Assembly: GCA_025602905.1 (NCBI GenBank)
Contig: JAHLKI010000010.1
Location: 124,001-188,000, forward strand
DNA: 64,000 nt
Direction of reading: 5' to 3'
Source: Phlyctochytrium arcticum
Taxonomy: Eukaryota; Chytridiomycota; Chytridiomycetes; Chytridiales; Chytridiaceae
Below are positions 44,428 to 55,575 of the stretch, in pieces. A model generated the notes under the pieces. That model was not told the origin of the DNA, searched no databases, and was given only the letters and a program-made list of their open reading frames with translations. How positions within the stretch are numbered: the stretch's first letter is position 1; each line of letters begins with the position of its first letter. Position numbers and translations under genes: made by a program.

Positions 44428-45080
44428 TTTCGAAGGCGGTAGCCGGGAGTAGAACTGTGTTTGCTGTGTTTGTTGAGCTTGAGATTGTTTTTTGACTGCG
44501 TGTGGGAGCCGGGTAGCCGAACTTCTGCCGAAGTCGCCGCAACCTTGCCACGTCACAACCAGCCGTCACTTGGAATTTTTGAACCACTGACTGTTGGATA
44601 AACCAGCTCTTTCAAGAAAATTAAAATCCATCGAGGGCACCGTAGAGGTTGGGGCGGATATCTCAAAGATTTACCGATCATAAATTTTGATATATAGTTC
44701 CTTTCAAATCGAAACTTTCCGTAGCAAATTTGACCTTCTACCCCTCCACAGAATTGTTATCCATTGCCTCAAATATGCTGTTCTGTAGCCTGATTTGGGA
44801 TTCTGCTCTTTCATTTCGGGCCTGCTATACCTCGGTACTATTTTACTATAATTCCAATCCTTCTTCTTTTGTTTCTTTTTCGTCAATTATCGCACTCTCT
44901 TAGCTGGTGATTCTTTTCTTTATAGGATGTCCATCACTTGGATAAGTTCCCACAGCCTCGAATATATATATGTGTATTCTACGTACAATGTCCGTGGATA
45001 ACTAAGAACAAAAGGTTGACTAAGGCACATACTATGCGCTAATGTTGGAAGGGCGTATCTGATTTAATCATTAGATCGTC
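44428..45080. other. Spacer between Dsk2 promoter and RhoGEF 3' end
   Basis: About 650 bp, AT-rich towards the right, no supported gene. The Dsk2 promoter is in the left part; the right part is 3' UTR of the RhoGEF gene. Confidence 0.4.
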
Positions 45081-48000
45081 TCAAGTTCCTTCAGACTGAG
45101 CCCGTCCTTTGATGCTCTCCAGCCAGCTCGAAATTTCTTCGAATGGGCCTCTGAAGTAAACAACACATTCACGATCGCGTATGCGCAGTACCGCCTCCCT
45201 TTTGTCTTTCTCCTTAGATATACCGATCAACTCTGTCATTTCGACAGCATTCTCATCCGTTGACGCCAAGTCAATGCCGCGTATCAGTTCATGCTCGCCA
45301 TCTGATCCAGCTTTTGCCCTGCACCAGCAAAGCACGTCACTGAACAGGTAAAATTGGAATGTTTTGCCGACCGTACGGTTGAGACGAAGGCTAGTTAGCG
45401 CATCTCCTTCCTTGTCCGCTTTTGTATTTTCCGTAAGCGTGTCATTGCCTCTAGCTCCAAATCGTGTTTCGATCAAATGTCCCAGCACACTTTGCTTAAA
45501 ACGGTCCTTCTTCCCCCCGCAAGCTTGCAATGCATTGATCCGCGTACCACCCGTGGCCGCGCCCACAAACTCGACAGATTTCAGTACTTTCAATTCTCCC
45601 TCTCTCAAGAACTTTCGTCCTGGTCTCACATGTTTAACGGTTTCGGCACCCGAAGACCATGGTTTTACCCTCACTCGTAAGAGCACGTTCAGACCTCGTT
45701 CCCGCGCTTCCCACTCCCGCTTTTTCTCATTGCACTCCTCGACGCGCCTTCGAACCTCCTCCCGCGCTTTTCGCAGCTCGTGATAGTCCGGATGCTCCGG
45801 GGGTGTGCATTCAAGTAGCTCGTCAACCAGTAGCTTGTATCGCGGGAGTCGCTGAACAGGGAGAATTAAAAAGGATTGCAAGCTGTTCTGCGTATGGCGA
45901 GGATCTTTCTTGACCTCTATCGAGAAATCCCGAAATTGCTTTGCTCGAGCTTTGCTAGCAGCGCGTTGGGCAATGGTTTGGGATGGTGGTTGAGTCGACG
46001 CCGAAACCGCTGGCGAAGGGAGAGAAACTGGAGAAGACCCCGTGGCAACTTGAGCTTCTAGGTGATATACAACGCTATTCGCGGCATCAAAGTTGTTGTA
46101 GTAAACCTGCCGGAAAATGTTAAATAAATTTTAAGAGGACTTCGAGTGGCAAACATACCGAGTACATCCTGAGGAAAGGCGCGCCAGCGAAGAAAACGGG
46201 CCCTAGACATTGTTCCTCGGTTTTGCATCCCTCTTCCAGATCCGGTAGCAAATGCCTGAGAACATACGTATCAGTTGACGCTCCGATAGAAACTGGTTTG
46301 ACTCACTCTTGGTGGAAGATCAGAATGTTCTTCACATTCGAGAACAAAGTATTGGATTCTTGGACTGTGAGAATACCACGTTCCTCTATCGGCTTGATGT
46401 AGACTTCCACCAAAGCTTCAAGCTGTTGTACATAAGTTCGCTCAGTAGTCAAGATCTCCAATGAAACTTTCCGTCGCCGTTCTGGAGTCTGTTTTTTCTT
46501 TAAACGCTCAGCTTGCTTAGCATCTTGCTCCTCATCTGTTGGGGCATGGATTGTTTGGCAAGAAAGTACTTCAACATTGGCACCATTGGCTCTCGGATCC
46601 AACTCATGAGCATCTCGTAAGTGATTGAGCAGTCGGTGCAAGTATATTCGGGATGTCGGTCCATTAGAACTGGAAACTTCGCTTCCACCATTTACAGGCG
46701 GCTTCCCACCGAAAAGGGAGAAACGGTTACGGTTTGCAGATGGTTTTCTGGGAGAGGGTTGTATCTGGAGGCACGTAGAATCACGCGCGCCCTCCATGTC
46801 TAGAGAAGAGCTTCTTGGGCCAATATGTACCGTTGGGATGGAGCCAGATTCTGACACAATAGGGGGATCAGTTTTTGCACTACTGCTCGGTAAATCTAAA
46901 GAATTCTAATCAGCACAATTAAGTAGCGCACATCACCGAATTTCTATGACTTACCTATCGTGGGTATTCGCGAACGTCGTTTCGAACCCATTCCGATTGA
47001 ACCCATTCCGAAAATACGACCTTTTTTATCAACAGTATGATTTGGATCACTGTCATCTTTTTTCTGCCCATCTGCCTCCTCGGGTGAAGCGATAGGCTCT
47101 GGAGATCCTACAAAAGCACCAACCAGGCCTAAGCGGCTTCTCATACTTCCGCTCGACATTCGGAAGCTGCCGCTGTTGGTGTCACGTCCGCCACGCAACT
47201 TTGGTTCTGACTGTGCCCCAATCATTGTCACAGGCTGCCGACCAGAAACGTTGACTTTGTGACTACCGCTTTTACTACGCAAGCTTCCTTTGCTTGCATC
47301 TGTTTGACCGCCGCCCGCGAAAAGAGTCTCAAGCTTTGCAAATTGAGCCTGACTAAGTCCTCCGGGAGGCAAACTTCGAATCCGTTTCCCGTCCAAGGTG
47401 CTCGACCTTGATTCTTCCTTGGAATCTGGTGCCTCCTCTTTTTCAATAATGACGGTGGAAACAGGAGTTTCTTTTTCGATGATTACTGAATTTTCTGCCG
47501 GTCGAGTTTCACTTCCTGGGAGAGGAGATGGTGAGCGATCTACCACATTATGCTCAAACTCTTGTCGCATTGCTGCGACTAGTGGAGTTATCAAGCTTTG
47601 AAATGATGAATCAAAGTTGTTGTTATCCACATGCAAATGTAGCAAAGAATCTTTCAGTACGCCCAACGAGGATGGAAGCATTCGTAAGTTGTTGTGTGAC
47701 AAGTCCAAATTGGTTAGCCGCTTCATGTTGCTAAAAATCGTTGGTGCTAGTAAATCATGAATGAGCGCGACGAAAATTCATGATGGGAGAATCGCAACTT
47801 ACAAATATTTTTGAGCCTGTTCCTAGCCAAGTCTATAACCTGTAAGTTATGACAATTGGAGAGCTCCTCCGGAATAATCTCCAGCCGATTTTCTCGCACA
47901 TATAGTTCGCGCAGTTCCTTCAGCAGACCCAACTCAGCGGGAAGTTCGTGTAGGAGATTCTGACTCAGATCCAGGACTTGCAGTCTCTTCAGCATCGCCA

Positions 48001-49138
48001 ATGACGTTCCAGGTATGGCTGTAATCCAGTTGTTCACAAAATGAACCTCTGTCAGGCCGGCGAATCGTTTCGGGAGGCGTGGGAAATGGGACAAATTGCG
48101 TGAGGATACATCTAGGTGTGGTTTGTTGTCGTCGAAAGGAACCATCTTGATATCAAATGGAGAGCTTTTGGCAGAAACACTGTCATCGGAATCACACGCT
48201 GCTAAATGCTCTAGATCCAAAGGTGCGTTCTCGGCAGATGCATCAGCGTGACTGATGGACCTGCGTTGCGAATATACGTGCGATCGTCTCCGTACGCTTG
48301 GCAGAGCCAGACTATGATGAGAGTTGGGAAATGCTGAGGATGGCATGTCTTTATTTGTGCCGGTCGTCTGGCGAACGATTGTGGTTTCCTCGTCCTGCCC
48401 CAATGTATCGATTCTGAATGAGGGTGCATCATGTGGGAAAGGAGATAATGTTGCCTGCGAATTTGTTAATTCCAAACTTTCAACTGATACCGGAGAGACT
48501 TTGGTGGAGGACGAAGCAGATCGAGGGCGGAATAGGCGACGTAAAGACTGCCGCTTGCGGTTTTGCAGGGTAGAATCGGGCGATACCACCAGGGCTGGTC
48601 CAGGCAAGTGGGTTTGAGATGTTTCCGCAGCGGTAGCAAAGGCCTTGGAGAACGGGTCCCGGTCACCTTCGTCGGCAGCGTTAATAATGTCATCGAGGTT
48701 GGTTGCAGAAGGCGGAGCTGATTCGGACAGCATTCGCAAATCAAAATTTCCAGGTAGTCCGAACTGCTGTTTTTGAGCTTGATGTGCCAAATGTGCTGTA
48801 CCCTGGTCCACCATGGCGTTTGAATGCACAGATCTCGGGCGCTCGCTATCTTCGCCAAACAGATCTGTAATATCGAGAGAGCCTACTTCACTCCCACGCG
48901 AAGACGCATCTTCAAAGTCATCCGAAGGAGGTTCCAAAAAACTGGATGTACTCAATGGCGAACAAGAGGTCGACTGTGATTCCACCTTTGATGCTTTGCT
49001 TTGCATATCCAGCGTCTTCCTATGCATTTCAAAGGTAATGTTATCGTCGAATTTGCTGTCTCGCTTCTTTTCTGGAACAATTTTATCACCGCCACGACCG
49101 AATTCGACAGCTAAAGTTGATGCCAGGTCTTCGATCAT
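45081..49138 (-). CDS. Leucine-rich-repeat RhoGEF with PH-type tail
   Basis: Exons 49138-47803, 47746-46955, 46895-46307, 46255-46159, 46106-45081; 1279 aa, in frame. Residues 1-~335 are Ser-rich and disordered. About 340-500 carry six or so leucine-rich repeats (LDVSSRNLSHFPRLP, LQVLDLSQNLLHELPAEL, LRELYVRENRLEIIPEEL, LTNLDLSHNNLRMLP). A basic/Ser linker follows, then a Dbl-homology domain at about 830-1010 (KVSLEILTTERTYVQQLEAL, LQSFLILPVQRLPRYKLLVDEL) and a PH-like domain ending the protein (LNRTVGKTFQFYLFSDVLCW, ECVVYFRGPFEEISSWLESI). DH-PH proteins activate Rho/Rac/Cdc42 GTPases; the repeats probably bind an upstream partner. The exon joins run through the repeat and DH domains, so this is one gene. 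Confidence 0.88.
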
Positions 49139-49535
49139 TTCCGGACCGACTCAATGCTTGTTTTGGCAAGTCCAAGACTTTTGCAGAATACGACGACCAG
49201 CCTTTGTTGAATTGGCAGTGCTCCAAGTCACACGCTTACCTAAATCTTTACGCAACTTAGTTGTTATCAAGCCCAGTCAAGTCAAAGCGGCCCAGCGTAT
49301 GTATTTCGCCAATTATGATGAAGTAACTTATATCTGGACTGATTTTCATTAGAGGTTCTCATGAAGGCGCTAGCTGGAGGACGACTACCGGGACGACCGG
49401 CACACCTCGGCACAATCAGATTTTCAAGGTCCGCTTGCCAAGCCACACTCATATGACGGCAACAGGCTCGTGAAGTCGAGGCCCTGGGGCCGCTGGCCGT
49501 GGAATTCCTAGCGGAGATCGATCAAAGTTTTCCCA
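49139..49535. promoter_or_regulatory. Divergent promoter region, LRR-RhoGEF / wax-synthase-like gene
   Basis: 397 bp between opposite start codons with no other gene. Both promoters and leaders are expected here; no defined element is visible. Confidence 0.4.
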
Positions 49536-50802
49536 ATGTCTTTCCGGGACCAGCATCCGCTGAGTGGTCTGTCTACCGGGCAACTTCTGACTATCAACAT
49601 TCTTGCGCTATACAGCCTTTTGTACTTGACGTATACAACCTTGCAACAGCCGCATGCACCAAATCGATCCGTGACCCTTACCATAATATGCTTTGCATAC
49701 CTCGGAATATGCCCCTTACTGGCGCCCCATAGGCATATGGAGTCACGCTTACTTTTAAGCTGCATTGCATGGGCATTAAGTAAGGCTTTCAACGTGTATG
49801 CGAAAGCCGTTTTGGTCTCACAGTGAAATTAATAGGTTTAAGAACATGGGAGATTCGCAATAACGAACATCTCGCAAGGTCTATCAGTGGCTCTTTCCGG
49901 CACTACATGGGTTTCATACATGGTTTTATTGACCGAAAGAACCCGTATGTTCCAAACCCTCATGAACGATGGAGCAGAGCTCGAACGCGCCTCGCAAGGT
50001 TAGAGATATCTCGCAAATCCGCAAAACATTTGCAGTACTAAAAGCGGCTCATCTTAGGGGCTTTTTCAAACTTTCACTTTTTCACGTCGTGGCATCCACT
50101 TTTCCGCAACTCAGCGGAAAAGGCGCCAGCATGTTTTGGCATGAAGAAACAAACGGACATACAAGCCGAGCCATCGTATCACTACTTATGGGATTCTCTA
50201 TCTATTTCTGGATGGGCGGTCTTGCTGACATTATTTTTACTCTGGTGGAGCTGATTCTCAAAGTGCGCACACGAGACATGTTTAACCAACCGTACCTGTC
50301 AACATCACTTCGCGCGTTCTGGCGCTGGAGGTGGAATGCCACTGTTCAGGAGAGCCTAGAAAAGGCAGTTACGACTGATGGGGTAGAAGACTCCGTAAGA
50401 TATACGGAAGATCAGAGTGAACGCAAGCAGAAGCAAGCTGGACCCAGAAAAGGCGTAGTTATGCGCCGACCCTTCCGCGACGTTGCCCTGGCTGCATTCA
50501 AAGTGTTCTTTTTATCGGGCGTTCTACACGACCATGTCAATTGGATCGCATTCGGCGATGCGCCCTACCGGAACATTATTTTCTTCATGCTGCAATTTGT
50601 CGTCGTGGCTCTGGAGATGGGGCTATCGAAATCCCTCATCTACAAGTCCATGCCAAGTCTAGTGCGTTGGTCTGCTGTGGTTTTGTTCGCAGCTTGGACC
50701 GGTCCTACTTTTGTCGGGCCTTACATGCGAAACGGCGGTTTGGCTATTTTCCCAATGCCAAAATGGGGCATGCCCGCATGGTGGCCGACACTCACACTGT
50801 AG
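49536..50802 (+). CDS. Wax-synthase-like membrane-bound O-acyltransferase
   Basis: Exons 49536-49779, 49836-49998, 50058-50802; 383 aa. The second intron has a perfect TACTAA-type branch site. Several hydrophobic helices are visible (LLTINILALYSLLYLTY, AIVSLLMGFSIYFWMGGLADII, IIFFMLQFVVVALEMGL). The signature of the plant/fungal wax-synthase family is present: SLRAFWRWRWNATVQESL, then RRPFRDVALAAFKVFFLSGVLHD with the conserved His-Asp. It should transfer an acyl group to an alcohol or terpenoid/sterol acceptor at the ER; the substrate is not predictable. Related fungal enzymes sit in terpenoid pathways, but no such cluster is seen here. Confidence 0.8.
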
Positions 50803-50884
50803 AATAGAGGCGTTCTAGTGGGATGTGACGTATACAGATTGAATATATGGGTTGGTATGTAGAATTTTGAGCAAGCTAGTGTAT

Positions 50885-51973
50885 CTAAATTATGTTATTT
50901 ATGTTCGCGACCACACTATCTGCAATAAACTCGGCCGCCTTAATTTGTTCACTGGAGCAACCCAACTGTGCAGCACCCCTGCCCGAAAAAGAGTTGGTAT
51001 TTGGAAGCTTGATGACAGAAAGAAAAGCCGCATTACCGCCTATGGCTCTCCACTTGCCTGGAGACGGCACCACCCTGCACTTTCAATGCGGCCACCATGA
51101 TTAGCTCCGTTACTGAGAGCTCGAGAACGCTGTTTTCCGCTAGAACTTTTCCGTATGATTCTGATAGTATGAGCGGCAACAGATCCGGGTGAAGCGAGGT
51201 TAGAATAGACTTTAGGCGCTTGGCTGTGAAAACATCTTTAGCCTCCTTATATGTGATCGGCAAAATACATATTGCAAACCAGTTCGACCGTAAATTTGGT
51301 CAAAAAGTTCTTCTCCGCGATTCGTCCAGTCTTGAACATCATTGAAAGATTCCGGAACTCGTGCCGTATTTGACAGACGTTCTTCAACCTCTTGATGTGC
51401 AATTGGACACAAGGCGATTGCTGCATTCCGCAGCTCTGTGAGTCCATTGATTGCCTGCATGCAGTCTCAGAGAGGGTCCAAATCATGAGGATCTGACAAA
51501 AACCTTAGGAGTTCCGGCAACTGTGTACGCCTACGTACATACAGAGAATATATTTAAAATAATGCTCAATCCAAATGCAACATACAGACCTCTGACCTTA
51601 AAAATAGCTTCCCGTCCATGAAGCAGGAAGTTGATGCGCTCTTTATCCGATTTTGCAAGCTCCTCAGTCATATATTGAACGGCATGAGGAATGACTTCCG
51701 GTGCATTTGCACTCATCAAAGCTGCACACTTGAATCCACTTATTAATCTCTGTGTATTCGAAAGTCATAGGCTAATATACTCACCAAGACCGACCAGGAT
51801 ATTGGCTTCTCCAACGCGTGGGTATCATGCAGAATTTTACCGATGACCTTCCCATCCATTCCATGCTTTGACGAGGAGCTGCTCATCCTTGCAGGTATTA
51901 AGCGCAAGCGTGGGGTGGTGCTCCTACTATGCTTCACGAATAGGGCAGCGGGGACGAAAGATCGGAACAGCAT
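50885..51973 (-). CDS. Carboxymuconolactone-decarboxylase/AhpD-like protein
   Basis: Exons 51973-51785, 51728-51597, 51530-51504, 51454-51280, 51223-51037, 50978-50885; 267 aa. The start MLFRSFVPAALFVKHSRS looks like a mitochondrial presequence; an upstream in-frame Met at 52072 would add 33 residues. Family landmarks of the fungal branch: AALMSANAPEVIPHAV, a 27-nt micro-exon (AYTVAGTPK) joining to AINGLTELRNAAIAL, LHPDLLPLILSESYGKVLAE, TELIMVAALKVQ, and SRQVESHRRGAAQLGCSSEQ. The peroxidatic CxxC of bacterial AhpD is absent, so peroxidase activity is doubtful. Role unknown. Head-to-head with the next small gene. Confidence 0.8.
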
Positions 51974-52359
51974 TGTCCTTTCGCGACACTGACACTGACA
52001 GCAAAGGGTAGCAAGATCATTTTGGCGCACCGTTGCACCCCGGATGGCGGACTTTACTAACACAGATCGCAAGCAATGGGGTAAAATGCGCCAGTCACAG
52101 GAAGCAATCGTATCTCACGGTATGTAGAAATGTCATTTGAAACCAACTAACTGGTCGGCATGGACTATGATGTTCAAATTTGAACATAATAGCAGTTTTG
52201 AGCCTTGTTCTACGGTTCACTTTTCTCCACACAAGCAATCTGCCATCATTGATGCAAGAGAATATGTGAACAAGGACGATCGGTATGACTTTCGAGAGAA
52301 CAGTTGAGGCGGCAAGGTGAAGAAATCCATTAAAACACCGATATCTGTGAAAGAGAGAT
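51974..52359. promoter_or_regulatory. Divergent promoter region, AhpD-like gene / small hypothetical gene
   Basis: 386 bp between opposite starts. Nothing else is visible; the left end could be coding if the AhpD-like gene starts at 52072. Confidence 0.4.
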
Positions 52360-52713
52360 ATGCCAGAAGCAACGAAATCATTGTATCATAATGGTGAGCG
52401 CTACAGTGACGCTATATCGAAAGCGGTACATGCGTATCTGCGAACCGGAATGTTACCTCCTACGGACATTGATGTTGCCGCTCCGGGACCGGATGAAGGG
52501 CCTGGACGAGGAATGACCGGGACTATTACTTCATCAGATATCAAACACTTCGCCAAGCGTTGGTACATTGGATGCGATGGTGAAATGTACCACGAGAGTG
52601 AAGGGCCCGGACCAGTCCGTTATGATGGACCTGAGAGGACAAATATCGGTCAAAAAGTCAAGAGCATGGTTGCGGCCCCTCCCAAAGATGCATTTCATGA
52701 TTGGAATGATTGA
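52360..52713 (+). CDS. Small acidic/Gly-rich protein, unknown function
   Basis: Uninterrupted frame of 117 aa. No signal peptide or membrane segment. Two related Gly/Pro phrases occur (AAPGPDEGPGRGM and SEGPGPVRYDGPE) around a conserved-looking core TSSDIKHFAKRWYIGCDGEMYH. The composition and the compact position between two real genes favour a true gene, but I do not recognise a family. Confidence 0.55.
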   Translation: MPEATKSLYHNGERYSDAISKAVHAYLRTGMLPPTDIDVAAPGPDEGPGRGMTGTITSSDIKHFAKRWYIGCDGEMYHESEGPGPVRYDGPERTNIGQKVKSMVAAPPKDAFHDWND

Positions 52714-52780
52714 GGCGATTTAGGGTATGTACAAGTGGCAGTTCTTCTATGATCTACTAGTAACCGTGCTATATATACAA

Positions 52781-54952
52781 TTAGAATGCGTCGCTTGGTT
52801 CCTCCATTTCTAGACCGTCTTCTTGTGATCTTTGCTTTCGATATTTCCATTCTGACATGCGGTGTTCCCACCATTGTGTGGTTTTTGACTTTACTGACGA
52901 AAGGGATATCGAGGGCAATCTGAATCTTGTGATGGAGGACTGCATTCTTTTAGGTAGAAAACTGAGAATAAGCAGTAGTGGCGCAAGTAGAATTTGTGAT
53001 ATTGTCTGTCCAACCGCTGCAGGAAATATATATTAGTGTCCAAACGTCACTGTCTTGACTATAAAAAACTTACTCTCCCATGAATGGCCCTTTCGTACCA
53101 CAATATACCAGAATGGCAGACCTACAGCAGTGAATGCTAGCGCGTATAAAGCCTCCATTGGTGCCTCTCGTATGCTCAGTGTCAGGAGAAAAATGACGAC
53201 AACCAAGAAGAGGAATGGCATCACTATCCAGACACGATAGGGTCTCTCCAAGTGTGGCTCTTGAACACGTAGAATCACCAACCCAACCACCGCCAGAAAG
53301 TAGAATGACCATGCTATCATGGAGTAGAAATTCACCAGGGAGGTAAAATTTCCGAAAATGATAAACACACAGGACAGCGTGCCCTGAACCAGCAAGGCAT
53401 TGAACGGCGTCCTGAATTTGGAATGTATCTTGGCGAGGAATGCTGGTGCATGGGCCGACCTTGCTGATACATAGGCAACTCGGGCACCAGAAAATATGGA
53501 CGCGTTCGCTGCCCCAAGCGTGGAGCCAATGACAATCAACGGGATAATAATACCACCAAAATGACCAAAAGCTCGCTTGCCAAAATCCTAAGCAGATGGC
53601 GTTAAACAATTTGCCCAAGATCTGATAAACAAGTATCTCTCACCATCGCGATTGTATTCGAGTCTCTCACGATTTCGGCAGGCAAAACAGCATAATAAGC
53701 AATATTGGCCAGCACGTAAGCCACGATGACGATGAGAGGACCGGCAGTGATAGCCCGCGGAAGATCTCGGGTGGGGTTTCTCAATTCCCCCGCAACATTA
53801 TTCAAGTTGTTCCTAGTGAGATATTAGTTTTGCCTCATGATCAACAAAAAGCATTGCGCGAACCATCCGTCATAAGCCCACAAGGCAGAATAAAGCGCCA
53901 GCGCATAGTCTCCTGCATTATCTGAGCTTCCTTGAAAAATTGACTTGTTGTGAAAATTATGCGATTCTCCCTCCTTTCCCGAATTGTTGGCAGCCCCTAC
54001 TCCAACTTCAGCAAGTTTGACCACCCCGATGGCACCAATAATTAGCAGTGAGAGCAGTTTCAGTATCGTGAAAATGTCCTGCACCCGCGTGCCGAGTTTG
54101 GTGGATACACAGTTAATTGTGGTTAGGCCGGCGATGACGCAAATCGCAATCAATTTGACGAGCCAACTGGGAGGATCGTCGGCAGCAGTCGGATGCGCAT
54201 ACAAAATCAATCGGACGGTATATTCTGCGCAGATAACCGTGATGATTGCCACGGATCCCGGACGGGTGACAGTTACGCCGGTCCAACTGAATAGAAAGGC
54301 AGGAAGCGAGCCATAAGCTCTCATCAAGTATGGGTGCTCCCCACCGGAGCTGGGTATTGCCGTTCCCAGTTCCGCATAGCAGAGTCCGCCCACGACCGCG
54401 AGCAGCCCTGCCAGTACCCAGACACTCAAGGCTGCCCCCACAGACTTTGTGAAAGTGAATACAGGACCGGGGGATGCAAAAATTCCACTTCCGATACTCA
54501 TACCAACGATCATGGCAAGTCCTGACCAAAATGTCAGGTTTTGCGGAAGCTCAGTTTCAGATTTGGAAAGTGTTGACGATAATGGTATCAGATGGATTGC
54601 TCCAAAATCAAAACTTGGCGATGACGGGCCGGGAGATGTGGTAGAGTTTGGATGTGTCCGGTCATTCGGTCTTGATTAAAGGAAAATTGTCATTCAAGTC
54701 GCATATCCAACAAATTACAATTCATTGCACTCACGGTAGCAAAGCATTTATATCGTCGTCCAAATCAAACTCAAGGTCTGCGTCAGGATCGACATCATTC
54801 TTCGCCAGAAAAGAGTCTATGCTGTCTCTTCGGCTATTATCTTCGGAGACATCCTCACTAGGACTATGCCCTTGAACGTGCTTCCCTTGTTCGGATCCCG
54901 GCTGCCGGGGAAAGTCTGCGAACTGGGCAAAGCCAGAGGAATTGCTTGGCAT
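52781..54952 (-). CDS. LAT-family (SLC7-like) amino-acid transporter
   Basis: Exons 54952-54735, 54670-53864, 53812-53644, 53587-53074, 53016-52781; 647 aa. A ~130-residue acidic cytosolic N-terminus precedes about 12 membrane helices. The unwound first helix has the APC-superfamily substrate motif MSIGSGIFASPGPV; further landmarks are ELGTAIPSSGGEHPYLMRAY, YSALWAYDGWNNLNNVAGEL (split by an intron), and GAANASIFSGARVAYVSAR. The basic C-terminal tail (WWEHRMSEWKYRKQRSQEDG) is cytosolic. This is the light-chain-like exchanger/permease type for neutral or cationic amino acids; fungi usually use these without a heavy chain. Exact substrate unknown. Confidence 0.92.
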
Positions 54953-55575
54953 ACCGTATACCGCTTGGTATCCAAATCAGACCATAAAGAGGAGGCTATA
55001 TAAACATGTAATCCGAGCTGCTGCATATGCCATCTGCATTGGTGATGACCGTCACGACTCGCAAGTCTCTTGCATCTCCGCCAAACTGCCAAGCCACTTG
55101 GAGACCGCAGAGCGGAGCGGCCTCTTGCAAAACCGACGAGCTCCGCTTCAGCTGTTGAAAGGACGCTGACATCTGTTCATGATTGGAACCAAAGATGGCG
55201 TTACCCTGGACGAGGAATACTCTGGTGAGGACAGTGTCCGCCGAGGTAGAATCGGAAAAAGATGGGATCCAGAGGAACCGCTTGGCGGCGAGGACAGCCG
55301 AGATACATAGATATCATGTCTGGAATGGGATGCCTGGCAGGTAATGCTATAAAAACTCTGAGAACCTTTACTTCTGTAGACGTCTGCCCATTTACGACAC
55401 CTCCTGATGACTCTGTGTTGTGGACATTGGTGGGAAAATTGGTCATGGATTCTGAGTAAATTATATATATAAAGCACGGTGCTGTCCATGTATCAGAGGC
55501 AGAAGATCTCAAAGATTAACACCAGAATTTATTTGACCTAGACCACACAAATATGCCTTTTCAAATTCAGAACGA
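54953..55575. other. Spacer with a possible tiny spliced frame
   Basis: Lies between the transporter start and the PKA stop. On the + strand ATG 55179 opens an acidic frame (MIGTKDGVTLDEEYSG). An intron-like GTAATG...CTGTAG (about 55342-55380) joins MSGMGCLA to a Pro/Asp-rich end stopping at 55459. Connecting the two requires a second, purine-rich intron that looks poor. I do not call a gene. Confidence 0.3.
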
